DNA of 64,000 nucleotides from Caulobacter sp. 17J80-11 (GCF_014349105.1 NZ_JACSJI010000018.1:1-64000); one strand, 5' to 3'. Shown: positions 17,671 to 27,347, counted from the first letter of the stretch. Notes: generated by a model from the letters alone, not told the origin. Program-made: numbers and translations.

Positions 17671-18234
17671 TTAGGCCGAGGCCGGCTTCAGCTCGATCAG
17701 CTGGCCCGCGTCGACCGGGGCCGGCGCGGGCACCGGCTGGGCGTAGGACGGGGTGCTGAAGCCCATCGACCCGGCGGCTTGCGGGTGGTGCGAGACCGGG
17801 GTCGGTTCGCCCTTGCGCACCTGCAGGCAGCGGCCCTGGAAGTAGGCGCCGACGTCGATCGACAGCTGTTCGTGGCTGATGTCGCCGTCGACATAGGCGG
17901 TGCCGAGCAGCTTGACCTGCTTGCCGACCACCGCGCCGACGATGCGGCCGCGGACTTCGACGATGTCGGCCTGGACGCCGCCTTCGACATTGCCGGTCTC
18001 GCCGACGGTCAGCCGGCCGACCTTCACGTCGCCGCGGACGGTGCCGTCGATGTGCAGATCGCCGGCGCCCGAGACGTTGCCCTCGAACACGAGATCGGAG
18101 GCGAGGACGGAGGCCATCTTGGCGGCCGTCGGCGTGGGAGCCTTGCGCGGGGCTTGAGCGTTGAGGTCCGGCAGCGGCGGGACCGGAACGGGAGCGCTTT
18201 CCTGGCGAACGGGCTTGCTAGTCTTGCTGAACAT
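17671..18234 (-). CDS. bacA: Bactofilin
   Basis: 187-residue cytoskeletal protein that polymerises without nucleotides on the inner membrane. The central bactofilin beta-helix (about residues 45-140) shows the regular hydrophobic/Gly repeats LVFEGNVSGAGDLHIDGTVRGDV, LTVGETGNVEGG, VRGRIVGAVVGKQVKLLGTAYVDGDIS, flanked by disordered Pro/Ala-rich ends. In Caulobacter BacA/BacB organise stalk synthesis. Its ATG lies inside the last 17 nt of the upstream M23 peptidase gene, so the two are translationally coupled; bactofilins recruiting neighbouring M23 peptidases is a known theme. Confidence 0.93.
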   Translation of the reverse strand: MFSKTSKPVRQESAPVPVPPLPDLNAQAPRKAPTPTAAKMASVLASDLVFEGNVSGAGDLHIDGTVRGDVKVGRLTVGETGNVEGGVQADIVEVRGRIVGAVVGKQVKLLGTAYVDGDISHEQLSIDVGAYFQGRCLQVRKGEPTPVSHHPQAAGSMGFSTPSYAQPVPAPAPVDAGQLIELKPASA

Positions 18235-19369
18235 AGTCTCCGGCCTTCACGAAGCGAGCGGGGTTTTGAGGACGACCGTTCACCCAGATTTCGTAGTGCA
18301 GGTGAACGCCGGTGGAGCGGCCGGTGGAGCCCATCGCGGCGATGCGCTGGCCCACAGCCACACGCTCGCCCGGGCGGACCGAAAAGGCCTGCAGGTGGGC
18401 GTAGCGGGTCTTGAACCCACCCCCGTGGTCGATCTCGACGGTGTTCCCGTAGCCCGAGCGCACGCCCGTGAAGGACACGACGCCCGGCGCCGTGGCCCGG
18501 ATGGGGGTCAGGAACGGTCCGGCGAAATCCAGGCCCGAGTGCAGGGCCGGGTGGTGGTTGAACGGATCGAAGCGCAGACCGAAGCCGCTGGTCTGGCGCA
18601 CGTCGTAGGCGGGGCGCGCCAGCGGCAGCTTTTCGGCCGCGGTCGCCAGCGAACGCATTTCGGACAGGTTGTCGGCCGCGTTCTGGATGCGCGCGGCGAA
18701 GCCCTCGTCGACATCCAGGATGGAGGCCAGCGCCTTGGGATCGCGCGCGTCGACCAGCGGGCCGCCCAGGCCCGTGGCCCCGCGGCCGGCGTAGGAGCCG
18801 GGGTTCAGGCCGGCCAGGCGGAAGGCCAGGCGCAGGCGCTCGGCCCGCGAGGTGGCGAAGTTCTCGGCCTTGGCGAGCAGGCGCTCCTGGTCCATGCGCA
18901 CCGCCAGCACGCGCTCGGCGGCCGGGCGGGTCTCGGGCAGGGGCGGGGCGGGGGCCAGGGCCTGCTCGGCCCCGGGCACGCCCTTGAAGTTGGCCATGAC
19001 CATGGCCAGGGCCGCATGGCGGTGCTCGACCGCCTGGGCCAGTTCATCGACCGAGCCGGCGGTTTCGCTGAGCCGGGCGACGGCGCCGTTCAGGCGCGCC
19101 TGGCGGTCGGCCATCAGGCGTTCGTACTTGGCGGTCACGCGAGCGATCTCGCGGTCGGCGCTGGAAGACGCCAACGAGGTGAACACCATCGACCCGGTGG
19201 AGAGAATCATCCATGCTCCCAGCACGGACGCCGTCCCGGCCAGCATGATCTGTTTGCGCGTGCTGAGGATGTAGCCCCGGGTCTCGCCCCCGGAGCGTAG
19301 GTAGACATGCCGTTCGGGGAACAACCGTTCCACCCAATGACGCATACGCGTCACGCGTGCGCTGTCCAT
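18218..19369 (-). CDS. M23 family (LytM) metallopeptidase, bactofilin-linked
   Basis: 383 residues: a short cytoplasmic N-terminus, one membrane helix (about 38-60), a coiled-coil-like region (about 70-180), and a C-terminal M23 domain. The domain has HSGLDFAG (first zinc ligands), the GYGNTVEIDHGGGFKTRYAHLQ block and GVHLHYEIWVNG with the HxH motif, so it looks catalytically intact rather than a degenerate LytM activator. It probably cuts peptidoglycan cross-links at sites set by the bactofilin encoded directly downstream (17-nt overlap). It matches the LmdC type described in stalked and budding alphaproteobacteria. Confidence 0.92.
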   Translation of the reverse strand: MDSARVTRMRHWVERLFPERHVYLRSGGETRGYILSTRKQIMLAGTASVLGAWMILSTGSMVFTSLASSSADREIARVTAKYERLMADRQARLNGAVARLSETAGSVDELAQAVEHRHAALAMVMANFKGVPGAEQALAPAPPLPETRPAAERVLAVRMDQERLLAKAENFATSRAERLRLAFRLAGLNPGSYAGRGATGLGGPLVDARDPKALASILDVDEGFAARIQNAADNLSEMRSLATAAEKLPLARPAYDVRQTSGFGLRFDPFNHHPALHSGLDFAGPFLTPIRATAPGVVSFTGVRSGYGNTVEIDHGGGFKTRYAHLQAFSVRPGERVAVGQRIAAMGSTGRSTGVHLHYEIWVNGRPQNPARFVKAGDYVQQD

Positions 19370-19553
19370 GTCTGGAACCCACCTCGTCCGCCTGAAATAT
19401 GCCTTAAACGGCTCCGCTCGCGCAAGAGCTACGGCTCGGGTTAACCACGATCCGTCGGCGCACGCCTGTCAGGCTATGCGGTGGGCGGGATTCTTCGCCG
19501 GAGGAGGGTAAATCGCGGCCTCCGGCGAGGTTCCCGCTCTAATGCCGGCTCAA

Positions 19554-19582
19554 AGAACAGCGAAATGGTTGCGAAGTCGCTA
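19554..19582 (+). repeat. 29-bp direct repeat, copy 1
   Basis: AGAAC-AG-CGAAATGGTTGCGAAGTCGCTA. It matches 20960-20988 with three differences (AG for GA, and one A for G). The two copies flank the iminopeptidase-like gene. The rest of the 19370-19639 gap holds the M23 gene promoter region and nothing else recognisable. Confidence 0.75.
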
Positions 19583-19639
19583 ACGCGACAGCGGCGGCGG
19601 CTCGAACTGGGACACCGACGCGCCAGTCGGCCCGGCGTC

Positions 19640-20788
19640 TCACTCGCCAGGCGGCAGGTCCCGTCCGGCCAGCGGGCGGACGCGGGTCAGCAGCGTCTGG
19701 AACGTCCGCCCGGGCTCCTCGATCATCGGCAAGTGGGAGCTGTTTTCGAACCAGACGACTCTTTTCCGCGGCGCCTTCACACGCTGCAGCCAATCCGCCG
19801 CGATTTCGGACGGCGTGGTGGTGTCATGGCGTCCTAGGAACAGGAAGACTGGCACGTCGAGCGTGTGGACGTCCTCGAAGGACAGGCCGGCCAGCTTCGG
19901 CCACATGGTCGTCATGCTGAAGTCGCTGCCCGCGTCCCACGCCTTACGGTCGTCCAGGCCGTATTCCGGCGAGAGGCGGCCCATGTGGATGTAGAAGTCG
20001 CTGTCGCGGCGGCCCGCGGCCAGGCCGCCGTAATAGACGGACCATTTGCGCTCGACTCCCGTTTTGGCGACGTCGAAGTCGCCTGGGCCGGGATAGGGGG
20101 CGATGCCCTCGAGCTCCTTCACCGCCTCGGTGTTGCCGTCGCGCCGGGCTTGGTCGAGCACCGTCGCATAGCTCTGCTTCTCGTTTTCCTGGAAATCGAT
20201 CAGCTGGCCCATGCCGATGTAGGCGTAGAGCAGGTCCGGGCGTTTGACTGCGACGGACAGCCCGACCGCCGAGCCCCAACTGTGCCCGAGCAGGAAAATC
20301 TTCCGCTTGCCGTAACGCTCGCGCAGGAGCTCGATCAGCTCGATGGCGTCGTCGCGATAGCGGTCGGGCGTCAGCGTCGGCGCCATCGCCTCGGGATCGT
20401 TGAGTCTGAAAGACTTCCCGGCGGCGCGCTGGTCCCACTCCACCACAGTGAAGTAATCCTCCCACGGCCGCTGGAACGACCATGAGATCGGCAGTTCGAC
20501 CGAGGCCGGGCCGCCGTGGACGTAGAGCAGGATCGGGTTGGCCCGGTCGGCGCCGCGCACGCTGACGTACTGGCGGGCGCCGCCGAGCGTGGCGATGAAA
20601 CTCTCCTGCACGCCGTTGGGGGCGACGATGCGATCGAAATCAGTCACCAGAGCGCGGCCCGGCGAATAGGCGTCGGCGGGGATGCTGGGCGTCACTGGCT
20701 CGACGGCCGAGGGCGCCTGGGCGGCCGCCGCTGAGGCGAACAGAGCCGCCGCGACGGCCGCGAGTGCGCGATAAGGCGTCTTGTCCAC
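19640..20788 (-). CDS. Secreted alpha/beta hydrolase, proline iminopeptidase-like
   Basis: 382 residues with a signal peptide (about 1-22, cleavage after AAA). The alpha/beta-hydrolase fold shows the oxyanion block LYVHGGPASVELP, a WDQRAAGKS segment as in prolyl iminopeptidases, the nucleophile elbow GHSWGSAVG (about residue 170), an acid in FLGRHDTTTPSE, and the histidine in ENSSHLPMIEEP. Proline-iminopeptidase-like enzymes remove N-terminal prolines, but secreted members have varied substrates. Start is GTG 20788. It stands alone and is bounded by a 29-bp direct repeat on both sides. Confidence 0.88.
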   Translation of the reverse strand: MDKTPYRALAAVAAALFASAAAAQAPSAVEPVTPSIPADAYSPGRALVTDFDRIVAPNGVQESFIATLGGARQYVSVRGADRANPILLYVHGGPASVELPISWSFQRPWEDYFTVVEWDQRAAGKSFRLNDPEAMAPTLTPDRYRDDAIELIELLRERYGKRKIFLLGHSWGSAVGLSVAVKRPDLLYAYIGMGQLIDFQENEKQSYATVLDQARRDGNTEAVKELEGIAPYPGPGDFDVAKTGVERKWSVYYGGLAAGRRDSDFYIHMGRLSPEYGLDDRKAWDAGSDFSMTTMWPKLAGLSFEDVHTLDVPVFLFLGRHDTTTPSEIAADWLQRVKAPRKRVVWFENSSHLPMIEEPGRTFQTLLTRVRPLAGRDLPPGE

Positions 20789-20959
20789 TCCTGTTTCCCC
20801 TTTGCGTAAGCTCGGCGCGCCTTTGTCAGAAGCGCTTCTTTTTGAAAGGTCGGGATGAGCCCGTGCTCGCCCGCGAGGCGATGTGAGCGTCGCGACCTTA
20901 GCGCGGTGAGGGCAAATCGAAGCCCCCGGCGGATGACCCGCACTAGTGTGGTGGGTCAG

Positions 20960-20988
20960 AGAACGACGAAATGGTTGCGGAGTCGCTA
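20960..20988 (+). repeat. 29-bp direct repeat, copy 2
   Basis: AGAAC-GA-CGAAATGGTTGCGGAGTCGCTA, the partner of 19554-19582, 1406 bp away in the same orientation. Read in the matching plus frame the two copies would encode KNSEMVAKSL and ENDEMVAESL, so they may be remnants of a coding segment. Confidence 0.75.
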
Positions 20989-21008
20989 TTGCGGGGTCGG
21001 GCCGGCGT

Positions 21009-21485
21009 TCAGGCGCGGTTCAACTCCTGTGCGGCTTTAAGGACCTCCGCCACGTGCCCCGGGACCTTCACCTTGCGCCACGCCTTTCGGATCACGCCGT
21101 CCCTGTCGATCAGGAAGGTCGAGCGGTCGATCCCCATGTACTTGCGCCCGTACAGGCTCTTCTCGACCCAGGCGCCGTACGCTTCGACGGTCGCGCCTTC
21201 CGGGTCCGCGGCCAGGCGCACGTTCAGCTGATGCTTGGCCTTGAACTTGTCGTGCTTGGCGGCGGTGTCCTTGGACAGGCCGATGACGATCGCCCCGGCG
21301 GCGGCGAAGGCGTCGGCGGCTTGCGTAAAGTCGATCGCTTCTTTTGTGCAGCCCGGAGTGTCGTCCTTAGGATAAAGGTAGAGGACGACGGTGCGGCCGC
21401 GGAGCTCGGACAGCTTCAGCCGACCGCCGCCGTCGGCGGGGAGGTCGAAATCGGGGGCTGCGGAGCCGGGGTGGAGCTCGCTCAT
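21009..21485 (-). CDS. bcp: Thioredoxin-dependent peroxiredoxin, Bcp/PrxQ type
   Basis: 158-residue peroxiredoxin that reduces hydroperoxides in the cytoplasm. The peroxidatic cysteine lies in YPKDDTPGCTKEA (about residue 46). The resolving cysteine normally five residues later in Bcp (GCxxxxC) is absent, as the protein reads GCTKEAIDF, so it should act as a 1-Cys enzyme or use an external thiol. Start at ATG 21485 (MSELHPGS) fits the family. The divergent neighbour starts 95 nt away. Confidence 0.93.
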   Translation of the reverse strand: MSELHPGSAAPDFDLPADGGGRLKLSELRGRTVVLYLYPKDDTPGCTKEAIDFTQAADAFAAAGAIVIGLSKDTAAKHDKFKAKHQLNVRLAADPEGATVEAYGAWVEKSLYGRKYMGIDRSTFLIDRDGVIRKAWRKVKVPGHVAEVLKAAQELNRA

Positions 21486-21580
21486 CGTGCTCTCCTGAAC
21501 GGGGTTGTCGCGCGCGGCGGAACATACCGTCGCGCTGACGCACGTCCACACGTCGGACGCGCGCGGATGGCGCTCGCCTC

Positions 21581-24500
21581 ATGAAATTCGCCCGGCCGAA
21601 CTTCAAGGCGCTGGCGCGCCGCCTGTGCGGGCGCAATCCGCTGACCGCCCTGGCCGCCGCCGGGGTGGCCGGCCTGGCTGTGGCGGCCGTCTGCGTGCGG
21701 CTGTCGTTCGGGCCGATGCCGGCCGATTGGCTGGCGCCGCTGCTGGAGCGCGGCCTCGCCCGCCAGGTCGAGGGCGGCCGGGCCGACATCGGCAAGGTCG
21801 GGCTGGTCTGGTTCGACGACGCCGGGGCGCTGGGCCTGCAACTGGAGAACGTGCGGCTGACGGACGGAAAGCGGCGGCCGGTGCTGCTGGCCCGCCGGGT
21901 CCAGGCCGCGGTCGCGCTCGATTCTCTGTTCGCCTTCACCACCGCGCCGGGCCGGATCGCCGCTCAGGACTTCTTCGCCGCCGTGTCGGTGTCGCCGAGG
22001 GGCAATTACGAGCTGGGCTACGACGCCGACGGCGCGCCCGGCGTCGTCACCGGGCTGGACCGGCTGTTCGCCGACATGACCGGCCGCGCCCGTATGGGCC
22101 GACCGATGAGCTTCCTGCGCCAGCTCGACCTGGAGAACGGCCGCCTGGCCCTGCGCCAGGTCGGCGGCGGCGTGAACTGGGTGGCCGAGGTCCGCGAGGT
22201 CGAGTTCCAGAAGACCGACGGGCGCCTCACAGCCCGCGCCGACCTCGAAATCCGCGATCGCGTCCAGGGTACGGCCGGGCTGCAGGCCCAGGCGCAGGGC
22301 TCGGTCGGCCTCAAGGACGCCTTCGTCCGCGCCGAGCTGCGCGACCTGACGCCGGCGCGGGTGTTCCCGTCGGTCGGGCCGACCCGCTCGCTCTCGGCGC
22401 TGGACGCCGTGGTCCGCGGCCGCGGCTCTCTGGCCTACGGGGCGGAGACCGGCGTGCGCGCGGCCGACGCGGCCTTCTCCGCCGGCAAGGGCGCGCTGCG
22501 GTTCGGCACGACCCGTCAGGGCTTCGAATCCGCCCAGGTGGTGGCTGGCTACGACCCCCGGACGCGCGACGTCGAGATCCAGACTCTGCAGCTGGCGGCC
22601 GAGCGCACGCGGCTGGACCTGGCCGGGCGGCTGCGGCTGGTCCCCGAAGACCGAGCCAAACACGCGCCCGCGCGCCTGGAGTTCGACGTGCACGGGCCGC
22701 GGGTACAGGGCGCGCTGGCGGCCGACGCGCCGCCGCAGGAGCTGACCGACGTCGCCGCCCAGGGCCGCTACACGCCTGAACTGCGCCGCATCGAGATCGC
22801 CCACGGGCGCGCCCGCGTGGCCGGCGCGCCGCTGACGGCCAAGGGCGTGCTGTTCCAGAACAAGCGCGGCGCCTGGGGCGCGGACCTGACGGCGCGGCTG
22901 GAGGGCGCGGTCGGCCGTGACCAGGTCTTCGCCTTCTGGCCCACACACCTGGGCGGCGGCGCGCGTACCTGGCTGGCCAAGGCGGTGCTGGACGGCCGCT
23001 ACTCGAACGCGGTCCTGACCCTGAAGGCCCCCGCGGGCGCCTTCGACCGCAAGGTCCTGCGCGACCAGGAGCTGAAGCTCACCTTCGACTTCCAGAACGC
23101 CGCCCTGCGCTTCATGGACGGCCTGCCCGCCGTGTCGGCCGGGCAGGGCTCGGCGGTGCTGCAGGGCAACCGCTTCGACCTGGCCATGACCGGCGGGCGG
23201 CTCGACACCATCGCGCTCAGCGAAGGGACGGTGGAGATCCCCCGCCTGAAGGGCGACGGGGCGCGGGTGGACATCCGCGCGCGCGGCAAGGGCGACGCCC
23301 AGGCCATGCTGCGCGTCGTCGACGGCACGGAGAGCCGGCTGCTCACCAGCCATGGCTTCGCGCCCGAACGGCTGACGGGGGCGGCCGACGTGCTGTTCGA
23401 ACTGGGCCGGCCGCTGGGACGGAAGGTCGAGTTCAAGGATTACGACATCCGCTACGCCGGGGTCGTGCGCGGCGCGTCGGTGTCCAGGGCGGCGCTGGGC
23501 TGGGACCTGCAGGACGGCGAGATGGCCGTCGACGGCGACACCAGGGGCGTCGACGTGAAGGGCACCGGCGAGGTCGGCCCCTATCGCGGCCGCATCGAGT
23601 TCGCCTCTGTGTTCTCCAGGGACGGGGCCGAGACGGTGGACCTGGACGGCGCGGTGCGCGCGGCGACCTTCGGCGGCCGGACCGACCGTACCGTCGCCCT
23701 GACCGGCCGCTTCCGCACCCGCGGCGGCCACGGGGAGGGCAGCTTCCGCTCCGCCGCCGGCGACGGCCGGGTGGAATGGAGCAAGCAGGCCGGCGGCGAG
23801 CGTTTCACCCTGCAGGGCCAGGCCGACGCGCCCGGCCTGCGCGACGCCGGCGCGCCCTTCGTCGACGGCCTGCCGGACCATTTCCCGGTGGAGGTGACCC
23901 TGGGCTCAACCGGGGCGACCTGGACCGGCGTGGTGGAGGCCGACGCCCTGTCCGGCGACCTCGCCTACACCCCGGGGACCCGCCCGCATCTGCTCTACCG
24001 CGCCCAGGTGACGCCGCTGGAGGCGCGCCGGCTGGGGTTCGGCCGCCTGCCGCTGTTCGAGGAGACCCGCCCCGTCGTGGTCGACGCCGCATGGTCGGGC
24101 GGCGACGGCGCGGCGGAGGTGACCGCCGGCGGGCTGGAGCTGGCCATGAGCTGGACCCGCGCCGCCGACGGCGCGGTCGAGCGGCGCCTGCGCTCGGCCC
24201 TGTCGCCGGCCGATCTGGACGCGCTGGGCCTGCCCAACATGCTCAGGCCCGGAACTACGCTTCCGGTGTCGCTGGCCTGGCGGACGACCCCGGAGGGGAT
24301 GGCCGGAACGGCCGACTTCGCCGGCACGCCGGCCCGCTTCCAGGCCGGGCCGCTGCGCGCGGGCGCGCGCCAGTTCGTGGTCTGGACCACCCTCGACCCG
24401 CAGGCCCTGCGCCGCTGGGGCGCGCCGGACCTGGTCGACTTCGACGGCGAGGCGCCGGTCTCGGTCCGCTGGACCCAGGTCGAGGACCAGCCGCTGACCG

Positions 24501-25675
24501 GCCGTCTCGACCTGGATCTGACCGCCGCCTACGTCGGCGTGCCGCGCAGCGAGTGGCGCAAGCCCGCGGGCCAGCCGGCCCGGCTGGCCGTCAGCTTCCT
24601 GCGCGAGAGCGACGGGGACCTGCGCCTGTCGCGGGTGACCGGCGAGGGCGAGGACTTCGAGCTGTCCGGCTCGGCCGCCATGACCGCCGACGGCCGACTG
24701 GTGTCGCTGGACCTGACCAAGGCCAAGCTGGACGGCCTGATCGACGGCGCCCTGCGGCTGTGGCGCGAGCCGACCGGCTCGGTCCTAAACGTGCGGGTCG
24801 ACGGCCGCTGGCTGGATGCGCGCCGGCTGTTCGACCGCCTGTCGGCGCCGGCCTCGGGCGGGGCGGGCGAGGGGCGTTCGGCGTCGGTGAAGTTCGACGC
24901 GGCGGTGGCGGGCCTGCGCCTGACCGACGACGCGGTTCTGCGCGACGTGCGCGCCAGCGGCCAGTGGGGCGAGGCGGCGGTCCGCCGGATGGAGCTGGCC
25001 GCCCGGACCGGCGGCGGCGCGCGCCTGAGCGGGCGGCTGTTCCCGCTGGCCGGGGTGACGGGCCTGAGCTTCGAGACCGACGACGCCGGCGATCTGGCCA
25101 AGACCCTGTTCGACGTGGAGAGCCTGCGCGGCGGCTCCGCCAGCGTGACCGGCCGGCTGGTGGCCGGCGGGGCCGACCTGGACGTCGACATCAACGACGT
25201 GCGCCTGATCCGCGCCCCGACCGTCGCCCAGATCCTGACCGTCGGCTCGCTGCAGGGCATCGCCGACACCCTGAACGGGGAAGGGGTGATGTTCACCCGT
25301 GTGGTCGCCCCGGTGCAGGTCCGCGGCTCGAAGATCACCATCGGCGACGCGCGCGCCACCGGCCCGGCGCTCGGCCTGACCACCAAGGGCGTGGCCGACC
25401 TGAAGGCCGACACCCTGGACTTTGAAGGCACGATCGCGCCGGCCTATTCGATCAACTCGGCGGTCGGCGCCGTGCCGGTGCTGGGCCAGCTGCTGGTTTC
25501 GCGCCAGGGCGAGGGCGTGGTGGGACTGGGCTATGCGGCGCGCGGCTCGTTCGGCAAGCCGCAGGTGACGGTCAACCCGCTGTCGCTGGTGACGCCGGGC
25601 ATCCTGCGCCGCCTGTTCGAGACCCCGGCCCCCGCGAACCGCCCGAAACGGACGGCGACCCGCGGGAGCCGGTGA
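21581..25675 (+). CDS. AsmA-like/YhdP-type protein (DUF3971 and AsmA C-terminal regions)
   Basis: A very large 1364-residue protein with one N-terminal membrane helix (about 20-42) and a periplasmic body of repeated beta-rich segments. The N-terminal third resembles DUF3971 and the C-terminal ~300 residues the AsmA-like C-terminal region, ending in GSLQGIADTLNGEGVMFTR, DTLDFEGTIAPAYSINSAVG and LGYAARGSFGKPQVTVNPLS, which is characteristic of YhdP/TamB-like bridge proteins. These are believed to carry phospholipids from the inner to the outer membrane. Start ATG 21581. No partner gene is nearby. It ends 9 nt before the convergent tyrS stop. Confidence 0.88.
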   Translation: MKFARPNFKALARRLCGRNPLTALAAAGVAGLAVAAVCVRLSFGPMPADWLAPLLERGLARQVEGGRADIGKVGLVWFDDAGALGLQLENVRLTDGKRRPVLLARRVQAAVALDSLFAFTTAPGRIAAQDFFAAVSVSPRGNYELGYDADGAPGVVTGLDRLFADMTGRARMGRPMSFLRQLDLENGRLALRQVGGGVNWVAEVREVEFQKTDGRLTARADLEIRDRVQGTAGLQAQAQGSVGLKDAFVRAELRDLTPARVFPSVGPTRSLSALDAVVRGRGSLAYGAETGVRAADAAFSAGKGALRFGTTRQGFESAQVVAGYDPRTRDVEIQTLQLAAERTRLDLAGRLRLVPEDRAKHAPARLEFDVHGPRVQGALAADAPPQELTDVAAQGRYTPELRRIEIAHGRARVAGAPLTAKGVLFQNKRGAWGADLTARLEGAVGRDQVFAFWPTHLGGGARTWLAKAVLDGRYSNAVLTLKAPAGAFDRKVLRDQELKLTFDFQNAALRFMDGLPAVSAGQGSAVLQGNRFDLAMTGGRLDTIALSEGTVEIPRLKGDGARVDIRARGKGDAQAMLRVVDGTESRLLTSHGFAPERLTGAADVLFELGRPLGRKVEFKDYDIRYAGVVRGASVSRAALGWDLQDGEMAVDGDTRGVDVKGTGEVGPYRGRIEFASVFSRDGAETVDLDGAVRAATFGGRTDRTVALTGRFRTRGGHGEGSFRSAAGDGRVEWSKQAGGERFTLQGQADAPGLRDAGAPFVDGLPDHFPVEVTLGSTGATWTGVVEADALSGDLAYTPGTRPHLLYRAQVTPLEARRLGFGRLPLFEETRPVVVDAAWSGGDGAAEVTAGGLELAMSWTRAADGAVERRLRSALSPADLDALGLPNMLRPGTTLPVSLAWRTTPEGMAGTADFAGTPARFQAGPLRAGARQFVVWTTLDPQALRRWGAPDLVDFDGEAPVSVRWTQVEDQPLTGRLDLDLTAAYVGVPRSEWRKPAGQPARLAVSFLRESDGDLRLSRVTGEGEDFELSGSAAMTADGRLVSLDLTKAKLDGLIDGALRLWREPTGSVLNVRVDGRWLDARRLFDRLSAPASGGAGEGRSASVKFDAAVAGLRLTDDAVLRDVRASGQWGEAAVRRMELAARTGGGARLSGRLFPLAGVTGLSFETDDAGDLAKTLFDVESLRGGSASVTGRLVAGGADLDVDINDVRLIRAPTVAQILTVGSLQGIADTLNGEGVMFTRVVAPVQVRGSKITIGDARATGPALGLTTKGVADLKADTLDFEGTIAPAYSINSAVGAVPVLGQLLVSRQGEGVVGLGYAARGSFGKPQVTVNPLSLVTPGILRRLFETPAPANRPKRTATRGSR

Positions 25676-25684
25676 TCCTCAGTC

Positions 25685-26947
25685 TCAGACCGGCTTGACC
25701 AGCACGATCTTCTTCTTGCCGGCGGCCAGCTTCAGCACGCCGTCGGCGTTGAGGTCGGCGAGCGTGACCAGCTGGTTGCCGTCGGCGATCTGCACGTCGT
25801 TCAGACGCAGGCCCCCGCCCTGGGCCAGTCGGCGGGCCTCGCTGCGCGAGCCGGCCAGGCCCGCGTGCTCGGCGGCGAGCGCGGCGACCGGCAGGCCCGC
25901 CTCCAGCTCGGCGCGGGCGATCTCCACCGTCGGCAGGTCGGCCGACAGCTTGCCCTGCTCGAAGGCGGCCTGGGCCGCGGCGCGGGCGGTCTCGGCCGCC
26001 TCGCGGCCGTGCAGCAGGGCGGTGGCCTCGTCGGCCAGCACCTTCTTGGCCTCGTTGATCTCCGCGCCCTGCAGGGCTTCCAGCCGCGCGATCTCGTCCA
26101 TGGGCAGGGTGGTGAACAGCTTCAGGAAGCGGCCCACGTCCTTGTCCTCGGCGTTGCGCCAGAACTGCCAGTAGTCGTAGGCGCTGAGCATGTCGGCGTT
26201 CAGCCACACGGCGCCGGACGCGGTCTTGCCCATCTTGGCGCCTGAGGCGGTCGTCAGCAGCGGCGTGGTCAGGCCCCAGGCCTCCGCGCCCGCCAGGCGG
26301 CGCACCAGGTCGGCGCCGGAGACGATATTGCCCCACTGGTCCGAGCCGCCCATCTGCAGCACGCAGCCGTGGCGCTTGTAGAGCTCCAGGAAGTCCACCG
26401 ACTGCATCAGCATGTAGTTGAACTCGAGGAAGGTCAGCGGCTGCTCGCGCTCCAGCCGCAGCTTGACGCTGTCGAAGGTCAGCATGCGGTTGACGGTGAA
26501 GTGCGGACCGAAATCGCGCAGGAACTGGATATAGCCGAAGCCGTCCAGCCATGACGCGTTGTCCAGCATCATCGCGTCGGTCGGGCCCTCGCCGAAGCTC
26601 AGGAACTTCGTGAAGACCTGGCGGATGCCGGCGATGTTGGCGGCGATGCCGGCGTCGTCCAGCATGGAGCGCTGGGTGTCCTTGCCCGACGGGTCGCCCA
26701 CCTTGGTGGTGCCGCCGCCCATCAGCACGATCGGCCGGTGGCCGGTCTTCTGCAGCCAGTGCAGCATCATGATCTGCACCAGCGAGCCGGCGTGCAGGCT
26801 GGGCGCGGTGGCGTCGAAGCCGATGTAGGCGGTGATCGGGCCCGCCGCGGCCTTGGCGTCCAGCGCCGCCAGGTCGGTGACCTGGTGGACGAAGCCGCGC
26901 TCGTGCAGCACCCGCAGGAAATCGGAGCGGTACTGGACGTCGGACAT
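25685..26947 (-). CDS. tyrS: Tyrosyl-tRNA synthetase
   Basis: 420-residue class I synthetase. ATP site signature [13 protein letters not shown] (HIGH-equivalent), KMSKS-equivalent in [12 protein letters not shown] (about residue 240), tyrosine-binding block in [11 protein letters not shown] and [11 protein letters not shown], and a C-terminal S4-like RNA-binding domain ([18 protein letters not shown]). Start chosen at ATG 26947 ([10 protein letters not shown]); the frame is open for another 91 codons upstream but with no family character, which is common at this GC content. The leader region has two inverted repeats described separately. Confidence 0.97.
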   Translation of the reverse strand: MSDVQYRSDFLRVLHERGFVHQVTDLAALDAKAAAGPITAYIGFDATAPSLHAGSLVQIMMLHWLQKTGHRPIVLMGGGTTKVGDPSGKDTQRSMLDDAGIAANIAGIRQVFTKFLSFGEGPTDAMMLDNASWLDGFGYIQFLRDFGPHFTVNRMLTFDSVKLRLEREQPLTFLEFNYMLMQSVDFLELYKRHGCVLQMGGSDQWGNIVSGADLVRRLAGAEAWGLTTPLLTTASGAKMGKTASGAVWLNADMLSAYDYWQFWRNAEDKDVGRFLKLFTTLPMDEIARLEALQGAEINEAKKVLADEATALLHGREAAETARAAAQAAFEQGKLSADLPTVEIARAELEAGLPVAALAAEHAGLAGSRSEARRLAQGGGLRLNDVQIADGNQLVTLADLNADGVLKLAAGKKKIVLVKPV

Positions 26948-27347
26948 GGCGCGGCTCTCCTGGAAATCGGCGGGCGCGTTTAGCACGGCCGCAGGGCGCG
27001 GCCCAAGATCGGAAGCGGGGAGGGAGGTCATTCGGCGGGCTCCTGGGAGGCTTTTCGGGCCGGAGACCGCCTGTTCGATGCACGTCGCCGACCGGGTGGC
27101 GGCGCGTGATCGGTGTGATCGAACAGCCCGCTCGCTATGACAGCGAGCGGTAATACGACGACGGATTGGCGGCGCGTTCGAACATGGCTTCAGGGTGGGG
27201 TGCGCGGGCGCGGGCGTCAAGGCAGCCCGAAATCCTCGTCCTTCGACAGGCTCAGGATGAGGATTTCTACTGCGGCCTCAGTAGCCCTCATCCTGAGCTT
27301 GTCGAAGGACGAGCGCGGCCCACGCGGAATCCCGGTAGAAAGTGCGG
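26948..27347. other. 400-bp intergenic region between tyrS and the DOMON-like gene
   Basis: Holds the tyrS leader and promoter (minus), a 9-bp inverted repeat with a 38-nt spacer (CTGTTCGAT at 27071-27079, ATCGAACAG at 27118-27126), a compact hairpin CCGCTCGCT-ATGAC-AGCGAGCGG at 27128-27150, and a family B repeat at 27235-27313. No gene is apparent. A T-box is not expected in this phylum and none is seen. Confidence 0.55.
27235..27313 (+). repeat. Dispersed hairpin repeat, family B, copy 1
   Basis: A 79-bp element with 28-bp inverted arms (one mismatch) beginning CTCGTCCTTCGACAGGCTCA and a 23-nt loop ATTTCTACTGCGGCCTCAGT followed by AGC. The second copy at 53470-53548 has the same arms and a matching loop in the opposite orientation. 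Confidence 0.85.

Noticed and set aside
21482-23881. 799-codon minus-strand frame inside the AsmA-like gene
   Set aside because: Antisense shadow of a single long coding gene with strong codon bias in the other direction.
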